Below are positions 30,663 to 40,648 of a stretch of DNA of 64,000 bases, in pieces. The DNA is taken from the NCBI GenBank assembly GCA_024734495.1, contig JALMQS010000621.1:558001-622000 (forward strand), in the 5' to 3' direction. Positions within the stretch are counted from its first letter, which is position 1. Each line of letters opens with the position of its first letter. The DNA comes from Forficula auricularia. Its lineage: Eukaryota; Arthropoda; Insecta; Dermaptera; Forficulidae. The translations under genes were made by a program, and so were the position numbers. The notes below the pieces were generated by a model. The model did not search any database. It saw nothing but the letters and a program-made list of their open reading frames with translations, and was not told where the DNA came from.

Positions 30663-31176
30663 TGGCCCATTCAATAAAAACTCTGTTTTTAATTTTTGTC
30701 CTATTCCCTGATATTCCTGTTAATAAAATTTTGTTTTGATACGTTCATTGGTTTTTGAACTAGAGCATACGGAAAATATGGTAAAACGCGTACTTATTCA
30801 CTTAGTAACTAACAGACATTTTGACAAAATAATATCTCTTATAATATACATTTTTGAATGTTCACTATACAAAGCATTATTGTGGATCGAAACGCTGTAA
30901 ATTCATTCAATTTTTTTAACAAAATAGTTTCAGCATTTTTTAGATGTTTTAGCAAAAAATACACTTTTTTCTTTGTACGATTATACTACTTAGTAGACCT
31001 CGTATTTTAAAGTATATTATAATATTAATATTTAATATTACGCGTATTAGAAAATCCTTTTTGTTTTGTTTTTTTCTCGGTTGTTGTGGTTGCATAACTT
31101 GCAGGCGTTCCCATGGATTGCCCCACAGACAGCTGTTATACGCATTAAAGGAGATGTATTCATCTTTCTGTTCAAG

Positions 31177-31367
31177 GTGAAAGCGCTTCTACACGTGGCG
31201 ATCGTAAACGAAGATCCAGCCATGGTCAAATTTCTCCTGGACAGTGGGGCCGATTTCCATGAACGATGTTTTGGCAATTTTATGAGCCCGGAGGATCAGA
31301 AGGCGTCTCGGACAGATTCACTTGACCATGAATGTATCAATGTGTGCCCCCAAACCAACTACGAGGG
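31177..31367 (+). CDS. nan: Nanchung-like TRPV channel, exon 5 (ankyrin repeat; apparent frameshift)
   Basis: The main block reads [20 protein letters not shown], then [20 protein letters not shown], then [20 protein letters not shown]. This is an ankyrin repeat plus the following loop of the family. The natural acceptor TTTCTGTTCAAG before 31177 gives GESA, in perfect family register, but one extra T at 31187/31188 shifts the frame before LHVAIVNED. An in-frame alternative is the AG at 31182-31183 (exon from 31184), giving [13 protein letters not shown]. The exon ends with GAG GG followed by GCAAGT, read here as a GC donor, because GG/G TAC joins perfectly to exon 6. The shift could be a sequencing error, a real mutation or a shifted splice site. 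Confidence 0.8.
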
Positions 31368-31446
31368 GCAAGTTTTTTTTTTAAATATTAATTAGTAAAC
31401 TAAGGAGATTGAGGGGGGAGCTGGTCTGCCTTTAGATCACTGGTTC

Positions 31447-32143
31447 TTAAGGTGGTTGTTTCGCGACAATACTAGCAAAAAGTTAATGCTAGAGTATATA
31501 GAACAGACAATAAGGATACATAGTTCATAAACCCAAAACTTTTTGCTGTTTATGTACCAATTCTAGCCAATTCAGTGCTCGTTTGACAAATTTGGCACCA
31601 TTGTAAGAGATTGAGTATTTTTATATTAAAATGACAGATAAAATACATTTTAAATTTCTATAAAAATCGTTTTGTTATTTTTTAACAAATGTAATCAACG
31701 CCTACGTTACACATTATGAAAATTATAATTTTGAAAAAATCTAGCGCATGCTGTTAAATAAATATTAAATAAATGCGCTAAATTATTTTGTATACATTTT
31801 TCATTATTTATTCCTTATTATCTCAGAAACTGTGTTGTAACTATGAATCAAAATTGTCTTAAAATATGTATTAGTTATTGTTTAATGTTGGTTTAGTTTT
31901 TTATAAAAATTGTAAAAAGGGTTTCTTAATTATAATTAAATATGTATGTAATTTTTCCGATATCCCGTAGAGTGCAATGTATAAGAGTCTGAAAAACTCG
32001 ATTTTTGAAATTTAATATCTCCGGAACTGTATTGTTCATAAATTTTGTTTTGCCATCAATCGATGCAGAAGTATTTAAATAATAATCTGTATAAATTTCA
32101 AAAAAATCTTAAGAAAACGCATTTGGCGGAACAACTACCTTAA
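31447..32143. mobile_element. TTAA-flanked MITE, divergent subfamily
   Basis: TTAAGGTGGTTGTTTCGCGA at the left and GCGGAACAACTACCTTAA at the right are inverted termini with TTAA at both ends. The first 30 bp match the family of 1529-2053, but the interior differs and is longer. Confidence 0.65.
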
Positions 32144-32262
32144 GCTGGAGTACGCACTAGCTTATTACCCGGAGTCTCTGAAATGATTTTGACATTAACT
32201 TTACATCCCCAACTTTTTGCTTATTCAAATAATAAATTTATTTTTTCTCACTCAAAAACAAC

Positions 32263-32292
32263 CGTTTCGGAGGATTTACCCTTCTTCTTCAG
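32263..32292 (-). repeat. Decayed hammerhead-like motif, arm of a split foldback
   Basis: The minus strand reads CTGAAGA...GAAACGGTT with AAACC upstream. A deletion has removed part of GTC. Its inverted partner lies 1.7 kb away at 33937-33961, with a family-W repeat between. Confidence 0.4.
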
Positions 32293-32589
32293 GGTTTAAA
32301 GGGGTCACTGAGGTGAAAATCCAAGATCTTTCCGCCTACTCCCCTTCAGCAGTGCTCAAAGAGGGAAATATCTTGGATTTTTGAAGTGAAACTTCTTTAG
32401 CGAGGTTTCTGTTTTGAAATTTTTGTTACAATAAAGATGGCTGACTCAATGGAGGGGAAATAAGGGAAGGGAGAATATGTTGGGTATCTAGTTGGTTGTG
32501 TGTCAGCGCATGCCGTGATATTGTGACCTGTCGAGCTGTATTAAATATATAAATGTAAAAAAAGGGCCGTAGGCTAAATCCAAAAATAG

Positions 32590-32690
32590 AAATCATCATC
32601 ATCATCATCAATCAGCCCTTTTTCTTGTCCACTGCTGAACATAGGCCTCCTCCAAATGTCTCCAGTTTTCTAGATCTTTTGCAAAAATAG
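32590..32690. repeat. LINE 3'-end fragment with (ATC)n
   Basis: ATCATCATCATCATC leads into TTGTCCACTGCTGAACATAG and GCCTCCTCCAA. This phrase is widely seen at LINE 3' ends in insect genomes. A different LINE-tail phrase follows (ATC)n at 62540. Confidence 0.5.
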
Positions 32691-32799
32691 AAATACATAG
32701 TCTAAAATCCTGAATAAAAAAAAATAAAAAATAAATAAAAAAACCGTCTTAAAAATAATTAAATGCATCAAATAAAATAATAAGAACTCAAAAATAAAA

Positions 32800-33690
32800 T
32801 AAAATACACTAAAAGGTATAAAATAATTATCTAATTTAGTTACAACTAAACGACGAAATTTTTACATGAAATGACTTTTTGAAGTCGGTGCCAAACATAT
32901 ACATTTTATGAATCGCACTCGACGGATCTTTCTTAGTACGTTTGGCGAGTAAGCTCGCATATATAGTTTGTTTAGCACCGACTTCAAATAGTGATTTCAT
33001 GTAACAATTTCATCGTTTAGTTGTTTAGTTGTATTTTATACATTTTAGTGTATTTTATTTTATTTTTGAGTTATAATATTATTATTTTATTTGATGCATT
33101 TAATTTTTTTGAAGTCGGTTTTTTTTTTTTATAAAAATTATTTTTATTTTTCTCTTTTTAGTGATGTTATTAATATTGACTTAATATAATATTTTGTATG
33201 CATCTCGTAAGAGAAAGATTCGGGCGAATTAATCAGAAAATGATAAAAAAATTCAATTCATAAATATAGAAATTCTTTTGAAACGTTTGCGGGTTTTAAA
33301 TGAACGTTTTAAGATCGTTTTTTTTTTATAAAAGATTTTATTTATTATAATTTCGATTATTTTCTCATAAGAATTGGAGATACGTTATTTCGTCATTGAT
33401 CATATCATCAGAACTTGACCAAATTAATATGGGTCAAACCCTAAGGTACCCCTTTCTAATAAAAGAAGAGTTATTGAAATAGGTCCATAAACAAAGAAGT
33501 TATGCCTGAACATACATATCAAAAAATGTCCAATACCAATAAAAAAAACGGGACCAATCGGGAAGTAGCCTGAACCCAATGCAAAAACATCATCGAAATC
33601 GGTTCATAATTGGCGAAGAAATCAGGTAATATAGACACAAAAAAATTCAGTCGAATTGAAACCTCCTCCTTTTTTGAAGTCGGTTAAAAA
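32800..33690. repeat. AACCGACTTCAAAA repeat (family W), copy 1
   Basis: It contains several TTTTGAAGTCGGTT / AACCGACTTC ends. A hairpin of about 200 bp is built from AACTAAACGACGAAATTTTT and its complement around 32850-33010. It also contains GATCATATCATCAGAACTTG. Relatives are at 46860-47880 and 52083-52830. The class is unknown. Confidence 0.6.
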
Positions 33691-33936
33691 CTAAACATTG
33701 AATATAATAATTTACATTTCAAAATAACATAATATAAATATATATTTAAAAAATTCCAAAAAAATAAAAAAAGTTTACTTAAAAAATTATAAGCTATATA
33801 GATATGTCTCTGCAGTGTGATTTTTCAAGACGAATAAACTTTTTGGCCTTTATGTACAAATAACATCTATGGCCAAACAAGTTTCACTATTTCCGTGAGC
33901 TTATGTGGATGAGGCTCACACATATTTTTTTAAACC

Positions 33937-33961
33937 CTGACGAAGGGTCCTCCGAAACATT
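33937..33961 (+). repeat. Decayed hammerhead-like motif, partner arm
   Basis: It has CTGACGA, a shortened stem II, and GAAACATT. AAACC before and GGTTT after still pair as stem I. The loss of most of stem II argues against activity. Confidence 0.4.
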
Positions 33962-34184
33962 GGTTTTAGTGTGAGAAAAAAATGACTGTTCAATAAATCT
34001 ATTTTATTCGAGATAATTTTTTTAACTATTCTTTGCCTGCCTTCCATCACTTCTCAATTACAATTTTTTATTTTGATTACAAAATTACAAATAAATAATA
34101 CTATTCTACTTCTATACTTAGTTAAATGTTTTATTTTTACTGGCATGAACTTTCTGTTTAAAATCCGGGCCTCCTCTGCCTTAA

Positions 34185-34500
34185 GGAACGTACCCAAATT
34201 ACGTGACCCGATCAGGGCGGGGTGGGGTCTTCAAAATACCACACTTTGTTACAGGGTGGGGGGTGGGAGTGCTTAGGTCTTCGTCACGTAGTCAATATCG
34301 ACTAGGGAAATCTCTCGCGTTTTTTAATAACAAATATGAGCCAAATTAATTTTTTTTTAACTTTCTGTTTGCAAAAAATGATTTAAAACCATATTTATCA
34401 ATTACTACGTCAAAATTAGAAGGGGAGGTTGGGGGGTCTTGGCATATACTACGGCTGGTCACCGAGGGGGAGGATGGGTCACGTAATTTGGGTATGTTCC
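34185..34500. mobile_element. TIR MITE, about 0.3 kb, in intron 5
   Basis: GGAACGTACCCAAATTACGT / GACCC and GGGTCACGTAATTTGGGTAT / GTTCC are 25-bp inverted termini with one mismatch. G- and C-rich blocks lie inside. Superfamily unknown. Confidence 0.6.
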
Positions 34501-34620
34501 TCTACTCCAGCAGGCCCCTGCGGTTATACAATATAAACATTTTGGCACCAGACTGTATATGAACTTCTATTTATGTGTATCGAATGCAGTGATTTAAAAA
34601 TGATTTATTTCTATAGAGTA

Positions 34621-35050
34621 GTTGATGAAGGAGAGTCCAAGGTGGTTGCAAAAAATAAGACTATATCAGTTTTATTATTTTACATTTATCTGATAACCGA
34701 CTTTCGGAGATTTATTCTCCTTCTTCAGGGTAACGAAAGTCAATGAAAGTATACCAACTCATAATTATTTTCCTGTCTCTCTTGACAATGTCAAGAAAAC
34801 ATTATAAAATTTCATCTCGATAGAAAAAGCAATTGATGATTTTTCTATCGAGATGAAATTTTATAATGTTTTCTTGGCATTGTCAAAGGAGACAGGAAGT
34901 AATTATGAGTTGGTATACTTTCATTGACTTTTCGTTACCCTGAAGAAGGAGAGAGTAAATCTCCGAAACGTCGGTTATCGAATAAATGTAAAATAATAAA
35001 ACTGATATAGTCTTATTTTTTTACAACCACCTTGGACTGCCTTCATCAAC
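34621..35050. repeat. Palindromic element with hammerhead-like motifs
   Basis: GTTGATGAAGG...CCAAGGTGGTTG at the left and CAACCACCTTGG...CCTTCATCAAC at the right mirror each other over about 190 bp per arm. The right-arm motif is complete. The left arm (34699-34728, minus) reads GAAAGTC, with the C of GAAAC lost. It ends about 90 bases before exon 6. Confidence 0.75.
34940..34972 (+). ncRNA. Hammerhead-like ribozyme motif (right arm)
   Basis: It has CTGAAGA, A, GGAGA...TCTCC stem II with a 7-nt loop, and GAAACGTC. Stem I is ACC (34937-34939) with GGT (34973-34975), then after an internal loop TTCG with CGAA (34979-34982). Confidence 0.6.
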
Positions 35051-35143
35051 ATCCAATTGTATATTTATACCAGTCCGTCTCCTAAAGAAAAACTCTATTA
35101 AGTAGTTGATGAATGTTAGTTTGGTTGTATGGTCTACTTATAG

Positions 35144-35297
35144 GTACGTGTACTGGGGTGAATACCCTCTGAGCTTCGCCGCTTGTCTGGGTCAGGAGGA
35201 AAGCTACAGGCTGATCCTGGCCAGAGGAGCCAACCCGGATAGCCAGGACGTCAACGGAAACACTGTGCTTCACATGCTCGTCATTTATGAAAAGCAG
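35144..35297 (+). CDS. nan: Nanchung-like TRPV channel, exon 6 (ankyrin repeats)
   Basis: It encodes [20 protein letters not shown], then [20 protein letters not shown], then [11 protein letters not shown] (about residues 242-293). [16 protein letters not shown]...GA......G.T.LH..V is the signature ankyrin pair shared by TRPV channels. The acceptor is TACTTATAG; the donor CAG/GTGAGG is in phase 0. The exon is GC-richer than the surrounding introns. Confidence 0.92.
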
Positions 35298-35467
35298 GTG
35301 AGGGACTTTTCGAATCCTTCTACACATCTTCGTTTTCTGCATCTCCAGGCTGGGATTAACCACTAGGGCCTGTAGAAATGCCCTCAGAAATGCGCATCAT
35401 TAACAATTATTTTGAGATTTTATCAAAACACCAGAATTAATGCATGCATTTATTCAATAATATAATA

Positions 35468-36137
35468 AGATGGTGCATAAAGATCTACCACATTTTGAAG
35501 AAGTATAAAAATATGAAAAATTTAACTATAAAAAAAGTGAATATATTTTTGAAAAGATTATAATCATTTTTTTTAATGTGTTTTAAACATAATTAGAAAA
35601 AAAGGGGGAGGGGGAAATGACAATTCTAGACCTTTAGGCCCAACCAAATTTTGTATACATATTCTGTGGTCCCCAAAATGGCTAGAAATGCAAAAACTAA
35701 CCCCCAAATTCCCCCAAAAACACCCAAAATGAAATTCTAGCCCTTTTGAACAAACTCAACCAAATTTTGTATACATATTCTGTGAAGCCCCAGAAGGCTA
35801 GAAATGCAAAAATCAACCAAATTTTGTTTACAAAGTTTAGTCGAAAGGGTTAGAATTTTCACTTTTGACCCTCCCTCCATTTTGGCTGGTTAGTTTTTGC
35901 ATTTCTAGCTTTCTGGGGGTACACAGAATATGTATACAAAACTTGGTTGAGTTTGGTCGAAAGGGCTAGAATTTTCATTTTTGACCCCCCCCCCCCTTTT
36001 TCGTCTGATATAATGTTTAAAACACATTAAAAAAACCTATTTTATCTTCTTTTCAAAAATATATTCAGTTTTTTTCTAGTTAAATTTTTTCATTTTTTAT
36101 ACCTCATCAAAATGTGGTAGATCTTTATGACCCACCC
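35468..36137. repeat. Foldback element, about 0.67 kb
   Basis: GTGCATAAAGATCTACCACA at the left and TGTGGTAGATCTTTATGACC at the right begin arms of about 130 bp (including TTAATGTGTTTTAAACAT). The centre contains several copies of the CAAATTTTGTATACATA block and C/G runs shared with the ACTTTACCATACA family. Confidence 0.65.
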
Positions 36138-37138
36138 TTTAGAAATAAATATCTAGTTTATAAATTTAATATTATAAATTATTTTTAAAAGATGCCGCTA
36201 TGAATTAGGGGAAATACTGACAAAATTAGCGAAACGTGTAACTAACAAAGAAAATTTTATAAAATTTGAAATTTGAGGTAAAAATCAATATTTGAGTGAG
36301 TTATTAAAATGAATAAAAGTAGGAATAAAAATAATATTTTAACAAATTAATCAAGAAACTAAAAGATAAGAGACATCGCTTTAAATAGAATTATAGTTTT
36401 TTTTTATTCCGCTAATTTTATCCATGAGTTATTTTTACTTTTTTACTGTTCTATTTTCTAGTTGGCAACATAATAGACTTTATTTCTTCTTCTAGGGGAT
36501 CTGTCCCCTGCCTCTAGCTGAGCAAGTCCTTGAACAATGTCAAATTTGGATATTATTTTAAGAATATATCTTTGTCAATAATCGCTAAAGGTTGAGAGAG
36601 GACATTTTTACTTCTGAATTATTTGAGAAATACTTTAGGACAAGAAAAATTAAATAATTTATTTATTTTGTACCTATATTGAAATTTAAGCAAGTTTTTA
36701 AATTTTGATGATTTGATTTATCAATTCACAGAATTGACAGATGAAAAAAATATTTTAATTTATACTATTGCTTATATCGTAATATAGAAGTTATTTTTAT
36801 GAAGCTTATTTTACTTTTGGAACTTATTTTTATGTAGTTTATTTTACTTTTGTAATTTTCTAACATGCAGTATGTTTGCAAATGTTGCAATGATATGGAC
36901 GCAGGTTTTTTTTTATCTTTCGATTAGTTTTGATGTGTAGTATAATTTAACCAAAATTTCAATATAGTACCTATTTATTTAAATATATTTTTAAATTTCT
37001 TAAGTAAAAATAAATAAATAATGAATATAAGAAACTCAAACGGGAAGTCGGGTTGCCGTGAGCGAAATTTGAAAGAAGTGATAAAATGTATGAATTATAT
37101 AATAAATTGAAAATATTTATTGTTTGATGTTTGTATAT
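36138..37138. other. Intron 6, AT-rich with a weak inverted repeat
   Basis: TTTATTTTGTACCTATATTG (36660) and CAATATAGTACCTATTTATT (36959) are inverted, spaced 0.3 kb apart. A local duplication of TTTATTTTACTTTTG lies near 36800-36855. No gene. Confidence 0.35.
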
Positions 37139-37549
37139 GTTGGAGTAAAAACCCGTCTTTTTAGTAAGAACGGCTTCTTACTAGTTAAAACGCGTTTCAC
37201 TGAATACTTTGTGGCAACTAGAATTTACTGATATTGGTTGAGTTTGATTCAAAGTCTAGAATCTTCTTTTTTGACCTTCCGCCTCATTTGGGTGTTTATT
37301 TTCAAAATTTTTTAATCGTCAAAAATTATTAGCAAATTTGTAGAAGATGTAATTTTTAACATTTTCGTTTAAAAAACTTTGAAAATAAATATCCAAAATG
37401 AGGTGGAAGGTCAAAAATGAAAATTCTAGACCTTTGAACCAAACTCAACCAACATCAGTAAATTCTAGTTGCCACAAAGGTATTCAGTGAAACGCGTTTT
37501 AACTACTAAGAACCGGTTCTTATTAAAAAGGGGTTTTTACTGTAACATA
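37139..37549. repeat. Foldback element, about 0.4 kb, copy 1
   Basis: GGAGTAAAAACCCGTCTTTT...AACGCGTTTCACTGAATACTTTG is mirrored by CAAAGGTATTCAGTGAAACG...GGGTTTTTACTG. A relative lacking the left end is at 54405-54710. Confidence 0.65.
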
Positions 37550-37697
37550 TTTACCAAATATTATAATTAAAGATAATTTATTATTATTTATTTATTAAAT
37601 AATTATTTTTTTAAACATTAGTTTTAATTTTTTTTATTTTTAAGTAAAAGTGAACCGCGAAAGATAAATCATTTATTTCAATACTTTCTGACTCTTA

Positions 37698-37862
37698 ATT
37701 CTACAGATCTAGATATTATTTATTATTTTTTGAAAAAGGAATTGGTACCTACATTGTTCGGGTATAGAAGAAGGACACAGGTTCAAATCCTGTCGGGTGA
37801 AACAATTTAATTTTTCCTTTTTCCAAAAATAATAAATAATTTCTAGATCTGTAGGTTTAACA
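37698..37862. repeat. Foldback with a tRNA-like T-arm in its loop
   Basis: ACAGATCTAGATATTATTTA and TAAATAATTTCTAGATCTGT are inverted arms of about 40 bp. The centre has ACAGG-TTCAAAT-CCTGT, a perfect tRNA T-arm with canonical B box GGTTCAAATCC. A full tRNA cloverleaf is not visible, so it is tRNA-derived rather than a tRNA gene. Confidence 0.6.
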
Positions 37863-37865
37863 TAA

Positions 37866-38300
37866 AAAGAAACAAAGAGGTTGTCTTCCGCTTGAGGCAA
37901 ATAAACAAACATATATATATATTATTTATTTGATTGAGAGTATAGTTTCGAGGCTTGGCCCTCATCATAAGTCTTTTTAATTATAAATATTATTTTTCAT
38001 GGGACCAGTATATTGGATTTTGAAAATCTTTCTTCTTTCTCAGCCTGTAAGTCAGTTAGAATTCTGACTGGCTTACAGGCTGAAAAAGAAGAAAAATTTT
38101 CAATACCCACGATATTGACCCCATGAAAAATAATATTTATAATTAAAAAGACTGATGATGAGGGCCAAGCCTTCGAAACTATACTCTCAAACAAATAAAT
38201 TATATATATACATTTATATATATTTGATATATACCTATATATATATGTGTGTATGTTTATTTGTATCAAGCGGAGGACAACCTCTTTGTTTCTCTCTACT
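37866..38300. repeat. Palindromic element with decayed hammerhead-like pair
   Basis: CAAAGAGGTTGTCTTCCGCT and AGCGGAGGACAACCTCTTTG mark the two arms. The minus-strand motif (37938-37971) has CTTATGA; the plus-strand motif (38152-38186) has CTGATGA. Both have GAAACTATACTC, where GTC is replaced by CTC, so stem III cannot pair. The change predates the inversion because both arms share it. Confidence 0.6.
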
Positions 38301-38508
38301 ACTTTCGGCAAAATAAAAACTTTTCAAATAAATATAGAATTAGCAGTCAGAAATTATTGAAATAAATTATATAGCTTTAGCGGTTCATTTACTTATTTAT
38401 TATTAATTTATTTATTTCAATAATGATTTTTTATTAATTTGGAGTAAGCTAATTTGATATGGTGTGTTGTGAACTAAACTGGCCAGGCTATTTGTTTTCT
38501 TTTTAAAG

Positions 38509-38659
38509 GTGACTTTCGACATGGCCTACGAGGTGGGCGCCTCGCAGTCCATCCGCAACGTCCTCAATTTGACCCCGTTGACTTTGGCAGCCAAGTTGGC
38601 GCGGGTCGAGATGTTTTTTCACATTCTCAATATTGAACGAGAAATTTATTGGCAGATTG
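38509..38659 (+). CDS. nan: Nanchung-like TRPV channel, exon 7 (last ankyrin repeat)
   Basis: It encodes [20 protein letters not shown], then [20 protein letters not shown], then [10 protein letters not shown] (residues 294-343). The [11 protein letters not shown]...EMF..IL..E...YW motif is the final ankyrin repeat and linker toward the membrane in TRPV proteins. Acceptor TTTTAAAG, donor ATTG/GTAACA (phase 1). Confidence 0.92.
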
Positions 38660-39079
38660 GTAACAACAATTCATACTATACCTAATATTAATAGTTACAA
38701 GAAATTTAAACAATAAGTAGTTCAAATCAGGGAGTAGCAATGGAGGGGCTCAGGGGGTCCAATGCCATTGATCCGCTAATCAAGTGAAATAACCCTACAA
38801 TTTTAAACTAATATCTTCTAATATTAAATATTCAAAATATTTAAAAAGTAATCCAAGAGTCTGAGTCCAGCTAGCATAGAGAGAGGTCGTGTGTTTGGTT
38901 CTTTCTTTAAGTGCTTCATCCTGGAACAAGATAAGATTGTCTGCTTTTTTTTTATTATTATAATCTAACATTGCATTTTGTTTTAATTTCGCTTTATTTA
39001 TAAATTACAATATAATTTAATAGTGATATAACAAAGATGGGGGATTCTGGGGGGGGGCGTCAAACTCCCCAGAAACACA

Positions 39080-39480
39080 ACCAACAGCTCAAGTTGAGTT
39101 GTTAGGTAAATCGCATGATAACCTATATGGTATTGATGACAAGGGACCTTTTTTGTATATGTGGAATTAAAAGAAAAAATTAAATTCTACATTGACAGTG
39201 ATGGCAAAGAAACTCGCATAAATGAGAATACACCTTTGTCTGAACTAGTTGAATCAAATGTGATAACTAAATTAATCTCTAAACATTTACACCCAATGCT
39301 ATTTGGGAAATTTATTTATGTAAAAATGAACAAATTCAATCATACCGTTCTTGGTATTAGTACTATTAATAAATTTAAAATTAGAGTACAATTTCAGACT
39401 TCGACAGATGCTAATGCATTTATTAGTGGAGATTGTGGTGTTGGTGCAAGGTGAAACATCTTTAATAAAGATAAGAGTAA
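39080..39480 (+). pseudogene. LINE ORF1-like (gag-like) fragment
   Basis: YGIDDKGPF, then after a one-base shift VYVELKEKIKFYIDSDGKE, then KLISKHLHPMLFGKFIYVKM and VLGISTINKFKIRVQFQTST. 'DKGPF.VYVE...LHPM..GK.......I..I......I.V.F' is the pattern of nucleic-acid-binding ORF1 proteins of some non-LTR retrotransposons. I recognise the pattern, not the exact family. The coding part is cut by the foldback at 39459-39801. Confidence 0.5.
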
Positions 39481-39801
39481 ATAAATACTATTTTTAATAT
39501 TCATTTACTATCAGTTAAGGATTCTTGGTCACTTGTTTCACATTAAAATTAAAAAAATTAAAAGATATAAAATTTTTTTCAATATATATATATATTTCGA
39601 GCAGTAAGCTCATCTTCAGGAAAGTACAAAATTATAAATGTTATTAGATGAGCTTACTGCTCGAAATATATATATATTGAAAAATTTTTTTACATCTTTT
39701 AATTTTTTTATTTTAATGTGAAACAAGTGACCAAGAATCCTTAACTCATAGTAAATGAATATTACAAATAGTATTTATTTACTCTTATCTTTATTAAAAA
39801 G
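39459..39801. repeat. Palindromic element with hammerhead-like motif
   Basis: CTTTAATAAAGATAAGAGTA at the left and TACTCTTATCTTTATTAAA at the right are the ends of highly similar arms of about 150 bp. Inside are GGTCACTTGTTTCACATTAA and its mirror. The left arm has a complete motif on the minus strand. The right-arm copy (about 39640-39670) has lost CTGAA. Confidence 0.7.
39588..39619 (-). ncRNA. Hammerhead-like ribozyme motif, AUU triplet
   Basis: The minus strand reads CTGAAGA, T, GAGC-TTACT-GCTC, GAAA, then an (AT)n run ending ATT. TTTC directly upstream pairs with GAAA directly after ATT as stem I. The variable (AT)n could form a longer stem III. The 3' boundary is approximate because of the (AT)n run. 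Confidence 0.45.
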
Positions 39802-40235
39802 TAATCATATGTTTCCTGTATTTGATTCGATAGAGAATCGAAAGCAGGTGATTTTTATCAAATATTAATTGAAAATAATATCAGAATTTATATATTTCTA
39901 ACTTGAAATAATGAAGTTAAATATATTTATAATTTTTCTCATTAATATATTAAAGAATAATTAATACATTAACGAGAATTGTTTTGATCGCGCTTTTTAA
40001 ACAAGATATATATCACGAGACTACTGCTTGTTGAAGCTATTGGAGTCTGCTGAGTCTTAAGTCTGAACCAAGAGAGAATGAAAAAGATGTGATCCATTTG
40101 GCTATAATCCAGCATCATTATCGCGTTTACCCCGCATGATATATATCTTTGTTTAAAAAGCGAGATCAAAACAATTCTCGTTAATGTATTAATTATTCTT
40201 TAATATATTAATGAGAAAATTATAAATATATTTAA
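39795..40235. repeat. Foldback element, copy 2 (centre shortened)
   Basis: It matches 24060-24702, including GTTTCCTGTATTTGATTCGA and GAGTCTGCTGAGTCTTAAGT. The right arm lacks the TTAAGACTCAGC part, so the palindrome is partial. Confidence 0.65.
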
Positions 40236-40284
40236 AAAGTAGTTTTATCATTTTTTCACAATAAAGAAATATTGTATTCAGAAA

Positions 40285-40603
40285 CAGTGAGACTTCGATT
40301 AGCCGTCAGTTTCTGTTAACCGTCAGCCTTAGACTATTTTAAAATTTGAATATGTACATATGTTGCACGTCTAGAGTGTACCTTCATGTATATAACAAAA
40401 TATGTACTAAAATGTATGTTCTATACTTTAAATTGGATATTGTTTGTTTCTGTAAAATAAAATATTTTCAGTTCGTAAATGTGCATTTTAATCATTCGTT
40501 CATAAGGGGTGGGTTGTTTTGTTTAACGTTTTATGTTATCCGCCTATTGAATTAACCGGCAGAGTTCCAGTCCCGACCCTGACAGTTAATCGAAGTCTCA
40601 TTG
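40285..40603. mobile_element. TIR MITE, about 0.3 kb
   Basis: CAGTGAGACTTCGATTAGCC and TTAATCGAAGTCTCATTG are inverted termini of about 20 bp, with GTCAG/CTGACAG just inside. The TIR style recalls pogo/Tigger elements. No clear target duplication. Confidence 0.5.
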
Positions 40604-40648
40604 TAATTGAGAAATGAAAATAAAATTTTCTGATATATATGTATATAC

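Larger units (their letters stand above)
30283..30723. repeat. Palindromic element with two intact hammerhead-like motifs
   Basis: AACAGGAATAGCAGGGAATT at the left and its near-complement ending at about 30723 mark the arms. Each arm has the same outward-pointing motif (30344-30375 minus; 30631-30662 plus) with identical cores and stem I. Between them is a 230-bp spacer with a smaller inverted repeat, TTTGTC...GACAAAG. This is the best-preserved pair in the window. Confidence 0.75.

Noticed and set aside
31047..31176. Upstream extension of exon 5 (acceptors at 31105, 31129, 31133 or 31151)
   Set aside because: These either give the wrong frame or add residues (such as [16 protein letters not shown]) that do not fit the ankyrin region between exons 4 and 5.
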